Of a DNA stretch of 64,000 nucleotides, positions 52,692 to 64,000 are shown piece by piece. The position numbers were made by a program, and so were the translations under genes. This DNA comes from Lepidodermella squamata (Eukaryota > Gastrotricha). The stretch spans positions 1,116,001 through 1,180,000 of the forward strand of contig JBLDXI010000032.1 of the NCBI GenBank assembly GCA_047495785.1, written 5' to 3'. Position 1 is the first letter of the stretch. Every line of letters begins with the position of its first letter. The notes under the pieces are model-generated. The model did no database searches. It had not been told where the DNA came from and saw nothing but the letters and a program-made list of their open reading frames with translations.

Positions 52692-52854
52692 CGAATTTTA
52701 TACATCATCACTATATATCATTTTACAGTCGACATTAGCAGCTGAAAACATAACAAATTCACCCGCACGTGCGATAGAGGCTTGGTTTTTTCATTCATTC
52801 TCTAAATTCTCTAGCTCGTAAATTTAACATCAAGCTGCTATACGAAAGACTGAA

Positions 52855-54102
52855 ATGGACAGCGATTTTGTGCCCCTGAAATGGGGAATAGTTGGCTCGG
52901 GCCATATTAGCCATGCATTTTGCCTATCGCTGCTTCGACTTGGCTCTCCCAAACATCAGCTGGCTGCGGTTGCTTCTCGAATGTCAGCAGATCGGGCTGC
53001 TGAATTCGCGAAGAAATTTAAAATGCCGAAATCCTACGGCAATTACGAGGATCTTTTTGCTGATCCTGAAATCAGTAAAGACCTTAATTTATGTAATCAA
53101 TTACATAATGAGACATTTTAGATGCTGTCTACATCGGAAACCTCTCGTCTGATCATTGCGAGGCCGCCATTATGGCAATCGAGTCTGGCAAAGCAGTTCT
53201 CGTGGAAAAGCCGATGACAATGACGAGTGTGGGTGCTCGCCGAGTTGTCGAGGCTAGTCGAAAGCACGGTGTCCTCTGTATGGAAGCTCTGTGGAGCCGA
53301 TTCATGCCGCCTTTCGAACGGATACGCCAACTGTTGAAACAAGGCAATGAGCCCTCTTCTCTTATTGTAAGCTCCGTTATAGTGAACCATGGCTTTTTCA
53401 TTTGATTTCGAATTTTTAAACAGGCGAATTTTTGCTTGCCCATTAACACAATTGACCGCCTTGCTAAGCCTGAGATGGGGTAAATTTACCAACATTTTAG
53501 ATAATGAAAAATTTTAAATTTCTGCTTTTTTTAGTGGCGGACTTCTGCGTGACATTGGTCTATATGGCATTCAATTGGCGTCAATGCTTTTTGGTGGATC
53601 TCCGAGTCAAATATGTGCGACCGGCCAGGCTAATGAGTACGGTGCAGACATTGCAGATTCGGTGTCCCTCCGCTATGATAACGGTGGACTAGCCTCAATC
53701 CTAATTGACAGTCGAGCTGGGGCTCGTGATCTTACCGAGGCTCGGATATTTTTCAAACCAGGCGGCGAATTTACGTCAGTCAAACTATGCGCCCCGTTTT
53801 ATGTCACCACTCGGTTAGAGCTGACGCGTCAGGACGGCTCTGTTCAGGTTGAAGACTATCCTATATACCCTAATTTGCCTCCTCCACCGGAAGGATTGTC
53901 TTTTCGAAACGCCGCGAGTCAAGCTTTAGCCTACGAGGCTGAGGCTTTTGCAGAGATATTTCAGCAATGGCTGAGAACCCGAGGAACTCCTAAAGTAATC
54001 CTTGAACACCCACTGCGAACTCACGCTGAGACTATCATCGACCTGGAAACGATTGAGAAAGCAACCGGCCAATGGCTACCTCCTTCTGATTTGAAAAATT
54101 AA
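52855..54102 (+). CDS. DHDH: trans-1,2-dihydrobenzene-1,2-diol dehydrogenase-like oxidoreductase
   Basis: Exons 52855-53074, 53122-53366, 53424-53479 and 53535-54102; about 362 residues, close to the usual 330-390. Gfo/Idh/MocA family: an N-terminal Rossmann fold with WGIVGSGHISHAF, then VYIGNLSSDH, the EKP motif (GKAVLVEKPMT) with the catalytic-region lysine, MEALWSRFMPPFE, and GGGLLRDIGLYGIQLASMLFG, all characteristic of dihydrodiol dehydrogenases. It oxidises NADP-linked diol or sugar-type substrates in the cytosol. No targeting signal is seen. Confidence 0.85.
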
Positions 54103-54125
54103 CAATCCTCTATTGTTTCTGATGA

Positions 54126-54131
54126 AATAAA
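54126..54131 (+). terminator. polyadenylation signal AATAAA of the DHDH-like gene
   Basis: 24 bp after the stop codon; the next gene starts only about 200 bp further on. Confidence 0.6.
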
Positions 54132-54326
54132 TTTGGCGTGGGAATGTACCTGTGGTTCGTTTTTTATATACAGACACTACCTCGTCTGGTGCAAAGCTTG
54201 TTGCCTAGTGCTGCTTAGCCATTCAGCACTCACGCATTGTTACCAAGCAAAAATTGATTTTCGCTATCTTTTTTGCGCTGTACTGAAAATGTATACCAAT
54301 GTTTCATTTCATGCAACTTCAGAGCT

Positions 54327-57300
54327 ATGCAACTTACGCTAAATTCCCCAAACAGAGGATCATCAGAGGCTAATCAGGTAATACTTTGAAATTTCAGGCC
54401 AACTTCAGCTGAAAATCACTTTGTTTCAGCATGCTATCACTCATTTCGTAACTAATAACTTCACAATCCGACAATGTAGACGATATGTAAAAATTAACTG
54501 GTCAAAGGAGGAAGCTCATGGGTTCCACTCCGAAGATCTGAGGCGCCATTTTGCAGAGTAAATAAAAAAGCTTCACTTTTGCGATTCGAAACAGTGATTT
54601 TCTTTAGAGATGATTGCGCTTGTGGTCGATCGATCAATTGGCATCAAAGCCAAGGGCTGACGCTTCTTGCGAAAACTGAGCCATCAAGCAATTCCCCACG
54701 GAAGCCGATCAGCCTTCAAGAGGTTTTAGATGACTTTTCATCCGAGGAAGCCACGAATAATTACTGGGATCCTGGCAAAGATACCCTGCAAAAAATGTGC
54801 ATGAGCTGCTTCGGGGAGATAGACTTCTACCTGGTTGATGATCAGTTGGATACAGGTAATGAGTGGAATTCGGTCATGAGAAAAGCTCCTGCGAAATATC
54901 TCCGCCTCGAGGGTCGAATCGAAGAAGACTATTTGAAGAAAGTAGCCGCTATGATGACACTGGGAGCCTTCTGGAAGCTGCCTGAACCTGGGGTGATTTT
55001 TAGCATTTTTGGTACGCCGTTCTACAGCAGCCCTGAGAAAGAAAACCTTCTTATTGATGAAATTGCTGAGTTGCTCAAATCTTCCAACAGAGACAGTAAG
55101 TAGAAAACTTATTATGAAGCTTCAACCCTTTTTCTATGCTTCGCAGATATTTGGCTGGTGAGCCATGGCAAAAATATTGGTGTTGGTCAGCTGGTTGGTC
55201 AAGCGGTGGCTAAGGCTCGTTTCGAAAGACCTGAGCGGCATGTGACTTGCATTGGAATCGACTCTTGGTCCGCAACGTTGAATAGGAAAAGCCTAGATTC
55301 TGCGGAATTCACGACCCCGAACAGCAACGTCAAGTCTTTCGGCCGATGGCCTGCTCAATATGAAATAGACAATGTCACACCCCACAAGAGCCGGCCACGC
55401 GTCAGTAATTGTGGCCTTCATTACCTAGATCACAATCACGATTGCTTCCTACTTGTCGATACTGGGAAGGAAGTCAGTTTGGTTAATGGTATAACGTCTA
55501 ATCCTTCGCATTATCGTGAGGTCGTCGATTTCAGGCTAAAACTGGTAGACAGGCTTACAAATTTGGCCAGAATTAGCCTACCAGACACAACGTCTTCACA
55601 AGCATCTGTTCGGACTAATAAATCTGAACGTTCGTTGTCATCTTCGTTCTTCTCCGGCGAAACTTCTGTCGAAATGCTGTTGGAAAGGAGGGCTGGTTTT
55701 TATAACAGAACGCCTGGATTGATGATCATAGTAGGTGGTGGACTCGATGCTTTAGAGGCGGTGCGTGGAAACCTCGCTGAAGGGTCGCAATCTCCTAGTT
55801 TTGACAGCTTGACTCAAGTGAAGACGCAGCCGGTTTTGTTGATAACTGGCTTCGGGGGCCTTGCAGACTTGATGGCTTTCGCACTTCAATTACACGAACC
55901 AAAACACTCACTCCCTGGCACTAAAACCACAAAAAAGCAACGAGAGGATTATGCTCTCGAGAGGTAAGAGCCCCTAATAATACTTAGCATTTCTCAAATG
56001 AGCTAATTTCATATTATAGGGCAATTTACGAGAGAAAACTTATTTCGCACCCGGGTTTCCAACACATGCTCAAAGGAGTGGCGCCAGGAGACGAGAGGAC
56101 CAAGCAAGAAGCTGACGTTATCATAAAGCTTGGTCAGTGTCTAAACTCTGGTCGCCGCAACGTAAGTAGCTTTGTCCGTTCCGTTCTTTCTCACTCTCGA
56201 TTTATTCTGTTAATAGATATCTGCATTAGACATTCTTTCGAAGGAAAAATCTCTGAAGAGAGCTATTTTCGATGCGATATTTTCAAGTGAGATTTGAGGC
56301 TTTTTCTCATGTTACCATGTAAAATTCACTTTTATTCACAGCCAAGTTCTATTCAAGTAAGAAGATAATGGAGCTTTGTTTGCTGCTCAACGATTGCAAA
56401 GGTGCTTCGCTTTTGCTTGAGGAGGTCGAATCTCTTGGACTAGTAAGTCTGAAATTAAGTCTGAATTAAGGAAAGCAATCATGAAATTCACTTTTGCTTG
56501 ATTAGGATACGACGCTTTTCGATTTTAGTTCAAAACATGCCATTCTCTTGTTTGAGCATGGCCTGGTCGAGTTCTACAACGTTTTCAAGTCTTTTCGCTA
56601 CTTCAGTCTCAAGTCCATAATAGGAGCTCATTTCATGACATCGTTATACCGTGGTCTGCACCATCAATCAGCATATAACCCAGGCGTCCGTCTTCTCTTG
56701 AAGCTCGTTCTCAAAAGAAATTCCAGGAATTTTAGCAACATTGATGATCTACTTGGCAGCAGCGATGCTGCAGATTGTTTCAGTGAGCTTTTCGATTCGC
56801 TCTCGGGTAATGAAACTGCTAGACGAGAACTCTACTCGAAAGACGTGACAGACCACCGTCGTTTCACCCGGGACACTTTCTTGCTCCAAGTGTTGCTTAA
56901 CCACCACGAATTCGCCGTCCAGTTGTGGATCGATGGATCTGATCAGTTCTGTATGGCTATACTCTCTTCTATTATGCTGAAAAACCTGGCTAAAGCTTCT
57001 CATTCCTCGCCGTTGAATGAACAATATTCGAGCATGTGTAAAGAATGGGAAGAACGAGCCGGTAGGATTCTGCTAGCATGCGCTCAATCGAAGCAAGTCA
57101 ACTCGCTCGACGAATGGATGGACTGCGAGCGACTTATGTTGCATCAGAAGCCTCATGGGGATGAGAGGGTTTTTGACATGACAATGCGTTTCCGCATCGA
57201 TGAAATCACTGCTATGAACGCAACTAAGATGGAGCAAAGGCGAAAATGGTATGGCCATATTGATTGGGATACGTTATCGGGAATTGTAAGATTTCGCTTA

Positions 57301-59156
57301 TTCCTATTCGATCTAATAGTTGACTCAACGTTTTTCCAGATATGGGTTATTGCTATATTCCCCTTACTTTGGCCATTCATCAGATTTATCAAATTTGTTA
57401 TCGCTTCACACAATGGCGGCAAGCATTCTGATTTGGAGAATAACAACCACAACGATGAGGAAAAGATCTCTTCCCAACAAACAGGCAAGCTGGTTCAAGT
57501 TCAGCTTGTCAAGCCGATGTCTTGTTGTTACAAATCTGGCTTCGAGCCAGACCTTAGTGGACAGATCTCATTCTCTAAAGCGCTCAAGTACCTTTACAAG
57601 GCTCCAATCACTAAATACACGACTCATCTGGTAAGAATTTGACTCGACTAGTTTTTGTGCTTTAGCTTTACATTGCGGTAATTCCAGACTTCATGGATCT
57701 TTTTGGCGATGCTCATGACCCAAGTAGTGATTTCTGAAATGGCACCAGATAGATACAGCCCTAGCGAAATAGCAGTTTGGATTTGGTCCTTCTCACTTTT
57801 CAGCGAGTATCTGCGACCGTCTAAGATAGATCATTTTGGAAAGGCACTAAAGCGGTACCAACCGGATGATCCCTACTGGCTTTCAATCGGCCGCCATTTT
57901 CGACTGCGAATTGTTCAGACGGTTTTTCTAGTCGGTATGATTCTTCGATGGTGCAGTGTTAAAGACGTCATTTACGCCAGAACAATTTACTGTTTGGTCT
58001 GCGTCTATTACTGGATGCAGATCTTGGAGTTGGTGTGCAGAGCCAACTCATTTTTCGGTCCCAGGGCAATTGTTATGCTAAAATTAGTAAGCAAATTTGG
58101 CGCAAGATTTTAATTTAAACCGAATTTCCCTTTTCATTACAGGTGAAAGAACTACTCTTTTTTCTGGTCGTTTACGTCGTGGTTCTTTTGGCCTTCTCAA
58201 TTCCTATTTTTGCTATGCTTTTGCCTAACCAGCTATTTCCTCAAAAAGCGACTGAAGGGGAAAATTACTTCAGTTTGGTGATAAACATCGCTTATAGCCG
58301 TTGGTGGAATCTCTTCAACGTAATCGGTCTCGGCGAATTTGATGGCTCATGCTCGGCAGCTTTGTCAACGCCCGTCAATTCTACCAATCCCATTTGGCTG
58401 TTTGACGGACCTAACAAAAGACATGGATGTCCCCACCGAAATTTTGTGGCCGTGTTGCTATTCATTCTGTTTATCATATTTACGAATCTGTTTCTGCTCA
58501 ATGGTAAACATATTCGCTTGCCATAATAATTCTAACTAATATTCATTTCCCGGTATACAGTGCTCACGGCTTTTTTCACTGTCACTGTACAAGGAAAATG
58601 GAAAGAGGCTGAAGTTGATTGGATTTATCGATTTCATCGGACAATTCAAGAGTTCCACTTCAAAGCAGTGCTACCACCACCATTGAATATGTTACAACTT
58701 GTTTATGAATGGATCGCATACGCTGTCAGAAATCAAAGCCTAAACCGTAAGATTCACAGTACATCGAACAGCGAACGGGAACAAGATAATTCAACATTCT
58801 GCTGCGACGGATGCATTCTTCAGAACGATTGGCCGATAAGCGAATCGCAGAAGAGATATTTTACTGCTATTCAGCGAGCAGCAGCTAAGTTCATTGTTCA
58901 GGGTTCGAGGAAGCCTGATGCTCCACTTCAGATGGCCACAGCAAACCCGGATGACAAGGCTTTCACCCGGCAGATGTCGATGAAACTTGACGAAGAGATG
59001 GCTAAGCTGAACAGGCGCTTGGGAGAGCTGGAACGACAGCAGCAACGAGTTGCTACGAAGGTAACAAATACCACATCGGAGCTTCTGCTGATAAGCAAGA
59101 GTGATCCTACTGACTCTTATGGCTACGGCTGCCCTCAGTCTCAAAACTACGCTTGA
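54327..59156 (+). CDS. TRPM-family cation channel
   Basis: Twelve exons: 54327-54377, 54430-54557, 54608-55095, 55147-55963, 56020-56161, 56217-56286, 56342-56442, 56506-57285, 57340-57630, 57688-58086, 58143-58503 and 58561-59156; about 1,400 residues. The N-terminus carries CACGRSINWH and the TRPM/SLOG domain (IWLVSHGKNIGVG, HDCFLLVDTG, GLMIIVGGGLDALEAV). A helical repeat region follows. Six membrane spans begin around 57688. The S4-S5 part has YWMQILELVCRANSFFGP, the pore region SRWWNLFNVIGLGEFDG, and S6 plus TRP helix VLTAFFTVTVQGKWKEAEV...YRFHRTIQEFH...PPPLNML. A short coiled coil (EEMAKLNRRLGELERQQ) ends the protein, as expected for tetramer assembly. No C-terminal enzyme domain. The pore filter differs from the usual FGQ/FGE-type motifs. 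The first two short exons were added because they preserve frame and lead into the family Cys motif. Confidence 0.85.
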
Positions 59157-59196
59157 TAATTCTCAATTTTAATGATCTAAATTGCAATGAATTCTG

Positions 59197-59202
59197 AATA
59201 AA
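59197..59202 (+). terminator. polyadenylation signal AATAAA of the TRPM gene
   Basis: About 40 bp after the stop codon and 86 bp from the stop codon of the convergent sulfotransferase gene. Confidence 0.6.
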
Positions 59203-59287
59203 TTAATTATCTAAGGTCGTTTGAACATCGTCAATATTAAATTTCAGGAACATTGTCTCTTTTAAACATGCAGTTATTCATTCTGTG

Positions 59288-60331
59288 ATTAGTGGTCTGG
59301 CGAAATCAGCTCGGCTGGAGCATTCTTCGAAATGTAGTACTCAAATTTGGCCAATAAATCCTTGTCCGTGAAATGATTGCGCCAGTCACCGATTTGCCCC
59401 TTGCGGATAAAGTTGACTTTATCGCCCCAGACTCCACGCTTAAAATTGATGAGATGTTTAAAATACATTGAAAAATTACTTATTTTACCGCTTTCATGAA
59501 AGAAAAGTTGACATCGTCGTTTTGTTGCATCGATTCGAACTTGCTTCGTTCGATAATCTTGTCAATGATTTCTTCACTCAAGTCTTCGCCAAGAAATTCA
59601 GCCACTTTCTTTATCGTTGCTCGTGTATCTTTTTTCAGTTCCTCGTAGCTGACAAAGAGAATAGGTTTTCCTTTTTGCTTAAGCTCAAAAATTTCTTTCA
59701 GGTGATCAGGGTAAGGGCCCCAGAAAACTTCACCCTTCAGGAAATAGTCGTTGATGAATTGCTCAAATGTCATGTCAAAAGGGAAAGCGGTCATGCCGAT
59801 ATAGTGATGATACAGTGAGACGGCCACATCTTTCGGATTCCGGTAAACGTACACAACTTTGCTGTTAAAAACATGCCTGGGAAGCAAGGATCCAGGCATG
59901 TGAGTTAACAGGACCCTTGGCGACGGCAGCTGAGCATAAAACTTCGGTGAAGCGGGTGGATGACGAACGTCCAGCATGGGAAACTTCAAGTGGTTCGGAA
60001 TGCTGCCAAAATTCTTGGTTTTAATCATATACAGGATGTAGTACATCCAGTTGGTTCCTTTGGTAGATGTAAAAAAGGAATGATTCAACCATTATTATAC
60101 TATCTTACCACTCTTCGGGAATGTAAGTAGAGTCACGTCGTCTTCAACAAACGGAAAATTGTACAGCTCATTCCAAATGTACGGAATGTTAGGGAACAGC
60201 CAATGGCCATGGCATTGGATAAGACAGGGCCCTTGCTTTTGATTGCCCAGCAATTCCATACTTTGCACATAGCGAAGCATGTCTAGCTGCTCTATGGGTT
60301 TCTCTGTGATGAATTCTTCGCGCTGTTCCAT
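59288..60331 (-). CDS. cytosolic sulfotransferase 1
   Basis: Exons 60331-about 60109, about 60055-59487 and a third exon near 59440-59288; about 315 residues. PAPS-binding and catalytic motifs are present: TFPKSGTNWMYY (5'-phosphosulfate loop, split by the first intron inside Gly), the catalytic-type His in LTHMPGSLLP, YRNPKDVAVSLYHH (3'-phosphate site) and FIRKGQIGDWRNHF in the last exon. It transfers sulfate from PAPS to hydroxyl or amine groups of small molecules. No signal peptide, so cytosolic. One of three tandem copies with identical intron positions. Substrate not predictable. Confidence 0.85.
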
Positions 60332-61288
60332 TGTGTGATTGAAATTAAGCAGGCAGGATTGAAATGTGATTGACGCCAGGAACCTGGTGTTAGGGAACTC
60401 AACTTCAGTTAGAAAGTACGTACCTAATCTTATTTGCAAACGAAAAGGATTGTTGCCCCGTTATTTTTGCTGATAAAACCGCGAATCTCATTGAAAGGGA
60501 GGCCGCGTACAGCTACACCAGTTTTTAACTGCTTGACCCAGTATGCCGATGCGGCAACGGTGGAAACGATAACTAGTTTTGCAGCTGATAACAAATTTTG
60601 CTCTTCCTCCAAATAACCAAAAACTGACTGGCATAATCGCCGGTGTGGGTAAAAAGTGCAAGGCACGGCCATGTGGGGTGGGTTCGTTCACTCCCGAATA
60701 TAAAACGCACTGTGTTATGTCAGATAACGCCGTAATTGAACCGGTAAGGAACCCAAGCTTTTGGGGGTGTGGCAAGCACGTATACCGTGTAGTTTTTCAG
60801 GGGGTAACAAAACAAGGAAAGGTTTGTTTGGAAGGTTTTAAATCTGATTGGGTTGGCTCAAAAAACACGCAACACGCGATATTTGACATTTGGCGCGACA
60901 TTCAGGCGGTTTCCGCAAGCTCCATAGTTTGCGGACGGTCAGTTTCAGCAGTGAACCCTACAGGAAATTCACCGCAGGTTGCTTTAACGCAGGGTCGGGT
61001 TCAATGTTTGTCTTGGATCAGCCAAATTTGTAAATCTATGGTGAAGGTATCATTGCGATCGTTGTTTAAATAGCATGTAGAATAATTTTCGATCCGTGGC
61101 TTGAGCGAAATTTTTGGACTAGTGCGAAACGGAAATTTGAAACGCAAAAAAGCTGGCTGTTTGATTTTCAACTTAAATTTAAATTTGCAATATATTATCG
61201 ATTCAAGCACAACATTTCCTTGAAGGCCTTGCTTCAAAAAATAGCAATCATAAATAGATGGGTCACGCTCAGTTCCATCAAGGTGCTT
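60332..61288. other. intergenic between sulfotransferases 1 and 2
   Basis: No supported gene. Overlapping minus-strand frames (60430-60775) show patches of protein-like composition but no conserved motif. Another family may once have been here. 60780-61070 is non-coding. Confidence 0.35.
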
Positions 61289-62340
61289 TCAATGATCCAG
61301 TGCCAGCAGCTCTGCAGGCACACTTTTCGCTATGAATTCTTCGAACTTGGCCAGCAGTTCCTTGTCCGTAAAATGATTGCGCCAGTCACCGATCTGTCCC
61401 TTGCGGATGAAATTCACCTTGTCACCCCAGACTCCGAGCTGTAAATTAGAGCCTCATTTAACCATGCAGGCTAACACAAAAACGCATTGGTTACCGATTT
61501 CATGAAGGAAAAGTTGACATCGTCGTTTTGCTGCATCGATTCAAATTTGCTTCGCTCGATGATCTTGTCGATGATTTCTTCGCTCAATTCTTCGCCGAGA
61601 AACTCTGCCACTTTCTTGATCGTTCCTCGGGTGTCTTTTTTCAGTTCCTCGTAACTAACAAACAGAATAGGCTTCCCTTCTTTCTTTAGCTTCAAGATTT
61701 CTTGCAGGTGTTCAGGGTAAGGGCCCCAGAAGACTTCGCCCGTCATGAAATACTCCTTGATGAACTGTTCGAACGGCATGTCAAAAGGCCAAGCCGTCAT
61801 GCCGAGGTAATGGTGGTACAGTGATACGGCGACATCTTTTGGGTTTCGGTGCAGGTAAACCACCTTGCCGTTGAAGATGTGCCTGGGCAGTAATGAGCCA
61901 GGCATGTGCGAGCAAAGAACCCTAGGTGGTGGAAGTTGGGCGTAGAAGTTAGGTGAGGCAGGAGGATGTCGAATGTCCAAGAGTGGGAACTTCAAATGGT
62001 CGGGAATTTCGCCAAAATTCTTCGTCTTCATCATGTAAAGGATGTAGTACAGCCAGTTTGTTCCTTCGGAAAGAAAACACGTAGAAAAGGATGATGGATA
62101 TACACCGAATTGCTTACCACTCTTTGGAAAGGTCACTAGAGTAACGTCATCTTTAACGAATGGAAAATTGTAAAATTCATTCCAGATGTATGGAATGTTA
62201 GGAAACAGCCAGTGGCCACGGCATTTGATTAGGCAGGGCCCCTGCTTCTGATTGCCCAAAATATCCATACTCTGAGCATATTGAAGAACGTTCAACTCCT
62301 GTGGAGGCTTGTCAGTGATGTACTCCTCTCGCTGTTCCAT
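61289..62340 (-). CDS. cytosolic sulfotransferase 2
   Basis: Exons 62340-about 62118, about 62066-61495 and about 61442-61289; about 315 residues. Motifs: TFPKSGTNWLYY, CSHMPGSLLP, HRNPKDVAVSLYHH and FIRKGQIGDWRNHF. It is very similar to copy 1, including the EVFWGPYP and KKVAEFLGE stretches. Only one residue group around the active site (LCSHMP versus LLTHMP) differs visibly. A complete, apparently functional member of the tandem array. Confidence 0.85.
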
Positions 62341-62709
62341 TTTGCTGTGGGCCAAACTGTGTCGTGTCCTTAAAAACTCAAACGGAGAAAACGCAGTTTG
62401 CGCAGCTGTGCTAGGGCCTTTTTCTTATGTGAAAAGTGGTGATAAGAACGTGCTGCTGTCCGGTCTTTTTACTGATATAGCTCGAGTTTGAAAAAACATT
62501 CTTGAAAAAAACAGATTGATGGCAGCGATGAGGTCCCTAGGCAGAGCTCTAATATAAGGCAGATAACATGATACCCGAAACCAGGAAATTTTGAAGATAT
62601 GCGGGCAGAATTCATGATAGATAACGTGTCATATATTGTTTATTTCTACCACTTTTGCGTATGTATTATAACCTGGAAAGAAAGGGAAAGAAATTAGAAC
62701 GATCCATAA
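62341..62709. other. intergenic between sulfotransferases 2 and 3
   Basis: Nothing recognised; presumably the promoter of sulfotransferase 2 and the 3' UTR of sulfotransferase 3. Confidence 0.4.
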
Positions 62710-63757
62710 TTACTCGTCTTGTGAAATCAACTCAGCCGGAGCATTTCTTGCGATGTAATCTTCAAACTTAGCAAGCAAATCACGGTCAGTGAAGTAATTC
62801 CGCCAATCACCGATTTGGCCCTTGCGAATGAACTCAAACTTCTTACCATCAGGCTTAAATGAAAAGTAATTAGGAAGGCGGAGGTTATGATAGAACCGAA
62901 ACTATACTTACCCTCTTCATTAGAAATGAGTTGAAGTCATCATTTTGCTTCATTGATTCGAATTTGCTCCTCTCGATAATTTCGTCGATGATTTCTTCCT
63001 TCAAGTCTTCGCCGAGGAATTCGGCAACGCGTTTTATCGTCGACCGTGTCTCTTTCTTCAGCTCCTCGTACTTGACGAACAAAATAGGTCTGCCTTGTTG
63101 TTTCAGCTCCAATATCTCCCTCAAGTGGTTAGGATAAGGCCCCCAGAAAACTTCCCCCTTCAAAAAATATTCTTCGATAAATTGTTCGAACGAAGCATCG
63201 AAAGGCCATGCTGACATGCCGATGTAGTGATGGTACATTGACACGGCAACATCTTTCGGATTTCGCACCAAATATATCACTTTCCCGTTGAATATATTCC
63301 GCGGGAGTAAACACCCTGGCATATGCGAACAAAAAATTCTTGGCGAATCAAGTTGGGCGTAAAATTTCAGTGAATTAGGCGCATGCCGAGTTTCGAGGAG
63401 TGGAAATTTCATGTGGTCCGGAATGCTGCCGAAATTGCCGGTCTTAATCATGTAGATTATGTAATACAACCAGTTGGTACCTGTCGAAATTGATACATAA
63501 ACTGCCCTAGCTTCGATGATCGATTAAAGCTTACCGCTTTTAGGGAAGGTTAATAGGGTCACATCGTCCTTTGCGAAAGGGAAGTTGTACATTTCATTCC
63601 AAATCAATGGAATATTAGGCCAGAGCCAATGGCCTCGTATCAGAACAAGCGGTGGCCCATGTGATTGGTTGCCTAATAGGGCTAAACTCTTGAGGCACTC
63701 AAAATAAGTCATTTCTCGAGGATTTTTGTCCCTTAAGGAGTCTTCTTCCTTGTCCAT
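62710..63757 (-). CDS. cytosolic sulfotransferase 3
   Basis: Exons 63757-about 63535, about 63481-62914 and about 62857-62710; about 316 residues. Motifs: TFPKSGTNWLYY, CSHMPGCLLP, VRNPKDVAVSMYHH and FIRKGQIGDWRNYF. It is the most diverged of the three: the N-terminus starts MDKEEDSLRDKNP, and the start of the last exon is PDGKKFE where copies 1 and 2 have GVWGDKVN. The intron positions are the same. A change of substrate range is possible but unproven. Confidence 0.85.
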
Positions 63758-64000
63758 TATCAGCGCTCGAGAAATATGAGATGAAAATTATGACTTCAGT
63801 AAAACCAACGTGTATTATCGCTTAGACAATAGATAAAGGACTAACATGATAGGACTCAAAAGCATTGATAACTTTGTTGCAGAAATTTCGAGCATTAATT
63901 TTCTGTTTTGTTTGCACCAATAGCCAGCTATTTTCTGGAATTCGGAATAGGAATTGTCGATATAATATTATTTTATTCTCGCTCATACAATAGATTTTCA
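63758..64000. other. upstream of sulfotransferase 3
   Basis: AT-rich, no gene seen; presumably the promoter region of sulfotransferase 3. Confidence 0.4.

Noticed and set aside
60430-60775. Overlapping minus-strand frames that look faintly like an MPV17-type or other membrane protein
   Set aside because: No conserved motif, no consistent splicing and no clear start; insufficient to call a gene or pseudogene.
1-64000. Search for tRNA, rRNA and riboswitch structures
   Set aside because: No cloverleaf-like or conserved rRNA segment was recognised by eye; a covariance search would be needed to exclude small tRNAs.

Overview
The window is from the nuclear genome of a compact-genome invertebrate animal. 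Almost every gene is split by short introns (mostly about 45-100 bp, GT-AG, with one GC-AG). Polyadenylation signals lie just past stop codons, and neighbouring genes are often only 100-250 bp apart. The protein families are metazoan: a TRPM-type channel, cytosolic sulfotransferases, a globin, dihydrodiol dehydrogenase and NEMP. I cannot name the species. An ecdysozoan such as a mite or tardigrade would fit, but that is a guess.

Layout. 0-17 kb: a single-pass membrane/coiled-coil/Cys-cluster gene (848-2898), a foldback element, a FLYWCH+PHD-like gene (minus strand), retrotransposon scraps, a KAR5/Brambleberry-like membrane protein (6174-7848) beside a NEMP-like nuclear-envelope protein (8171-9726), three tiny single-pass membrane paralogues with Arg-rich tails plus one dead copy (10.2-13.1 kb), and a transposase-like multi-exon gene (13243-15910). 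18-38 kb: four tandem members of an orphan protein family (A 18.1-20.0 kb, B 20.5-22.6 kb degraded, C 31.3-33.4 kb, D 35.1-38.3 kb). They are built from phase-0 exon modules and a conserved C-terminal domain of about 310 residues. Between B and C lies a protein kinase-ankyrin fusion gene (24600-28067), bracketed by relics of a first exon and a last exon of the same orphan family. 38.8-40.9 kb: a 5'-truncated non-LTR retrotransposon with an intact reverse-transcriptase frame.

40.9-48.1 kb holds what I judge the most notable system. Nine small two-exon genes lie head-to-tail on the minus strand. Each encodes a signal peptide, an acidic linker, a phase-1 intron and a second exon with basic, often dibasic-cleaved, peptide. 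Most second exons had to be found by splicing by eye. The array looks like a tandemly expanded family of secreted propeptides (neuropeptide-, antimicrobial- or secretion-type; role unknown).

48.3-64 kb is ordinary gene space: a secreted/GPI-type orphan protein (minus), a globin with a 17-nt micro-exon, dihydrodiol dehydrogenase, a TRPM channel with 12 exons, and three tandem cytosolic sulfotransferase genes (minus) cut at the same two intron positions.

All exon joins were inferred by eye from splice consensus, reading frame and paralogue comparison. No search or RNA evidence was available. Protein lengths are approximate.
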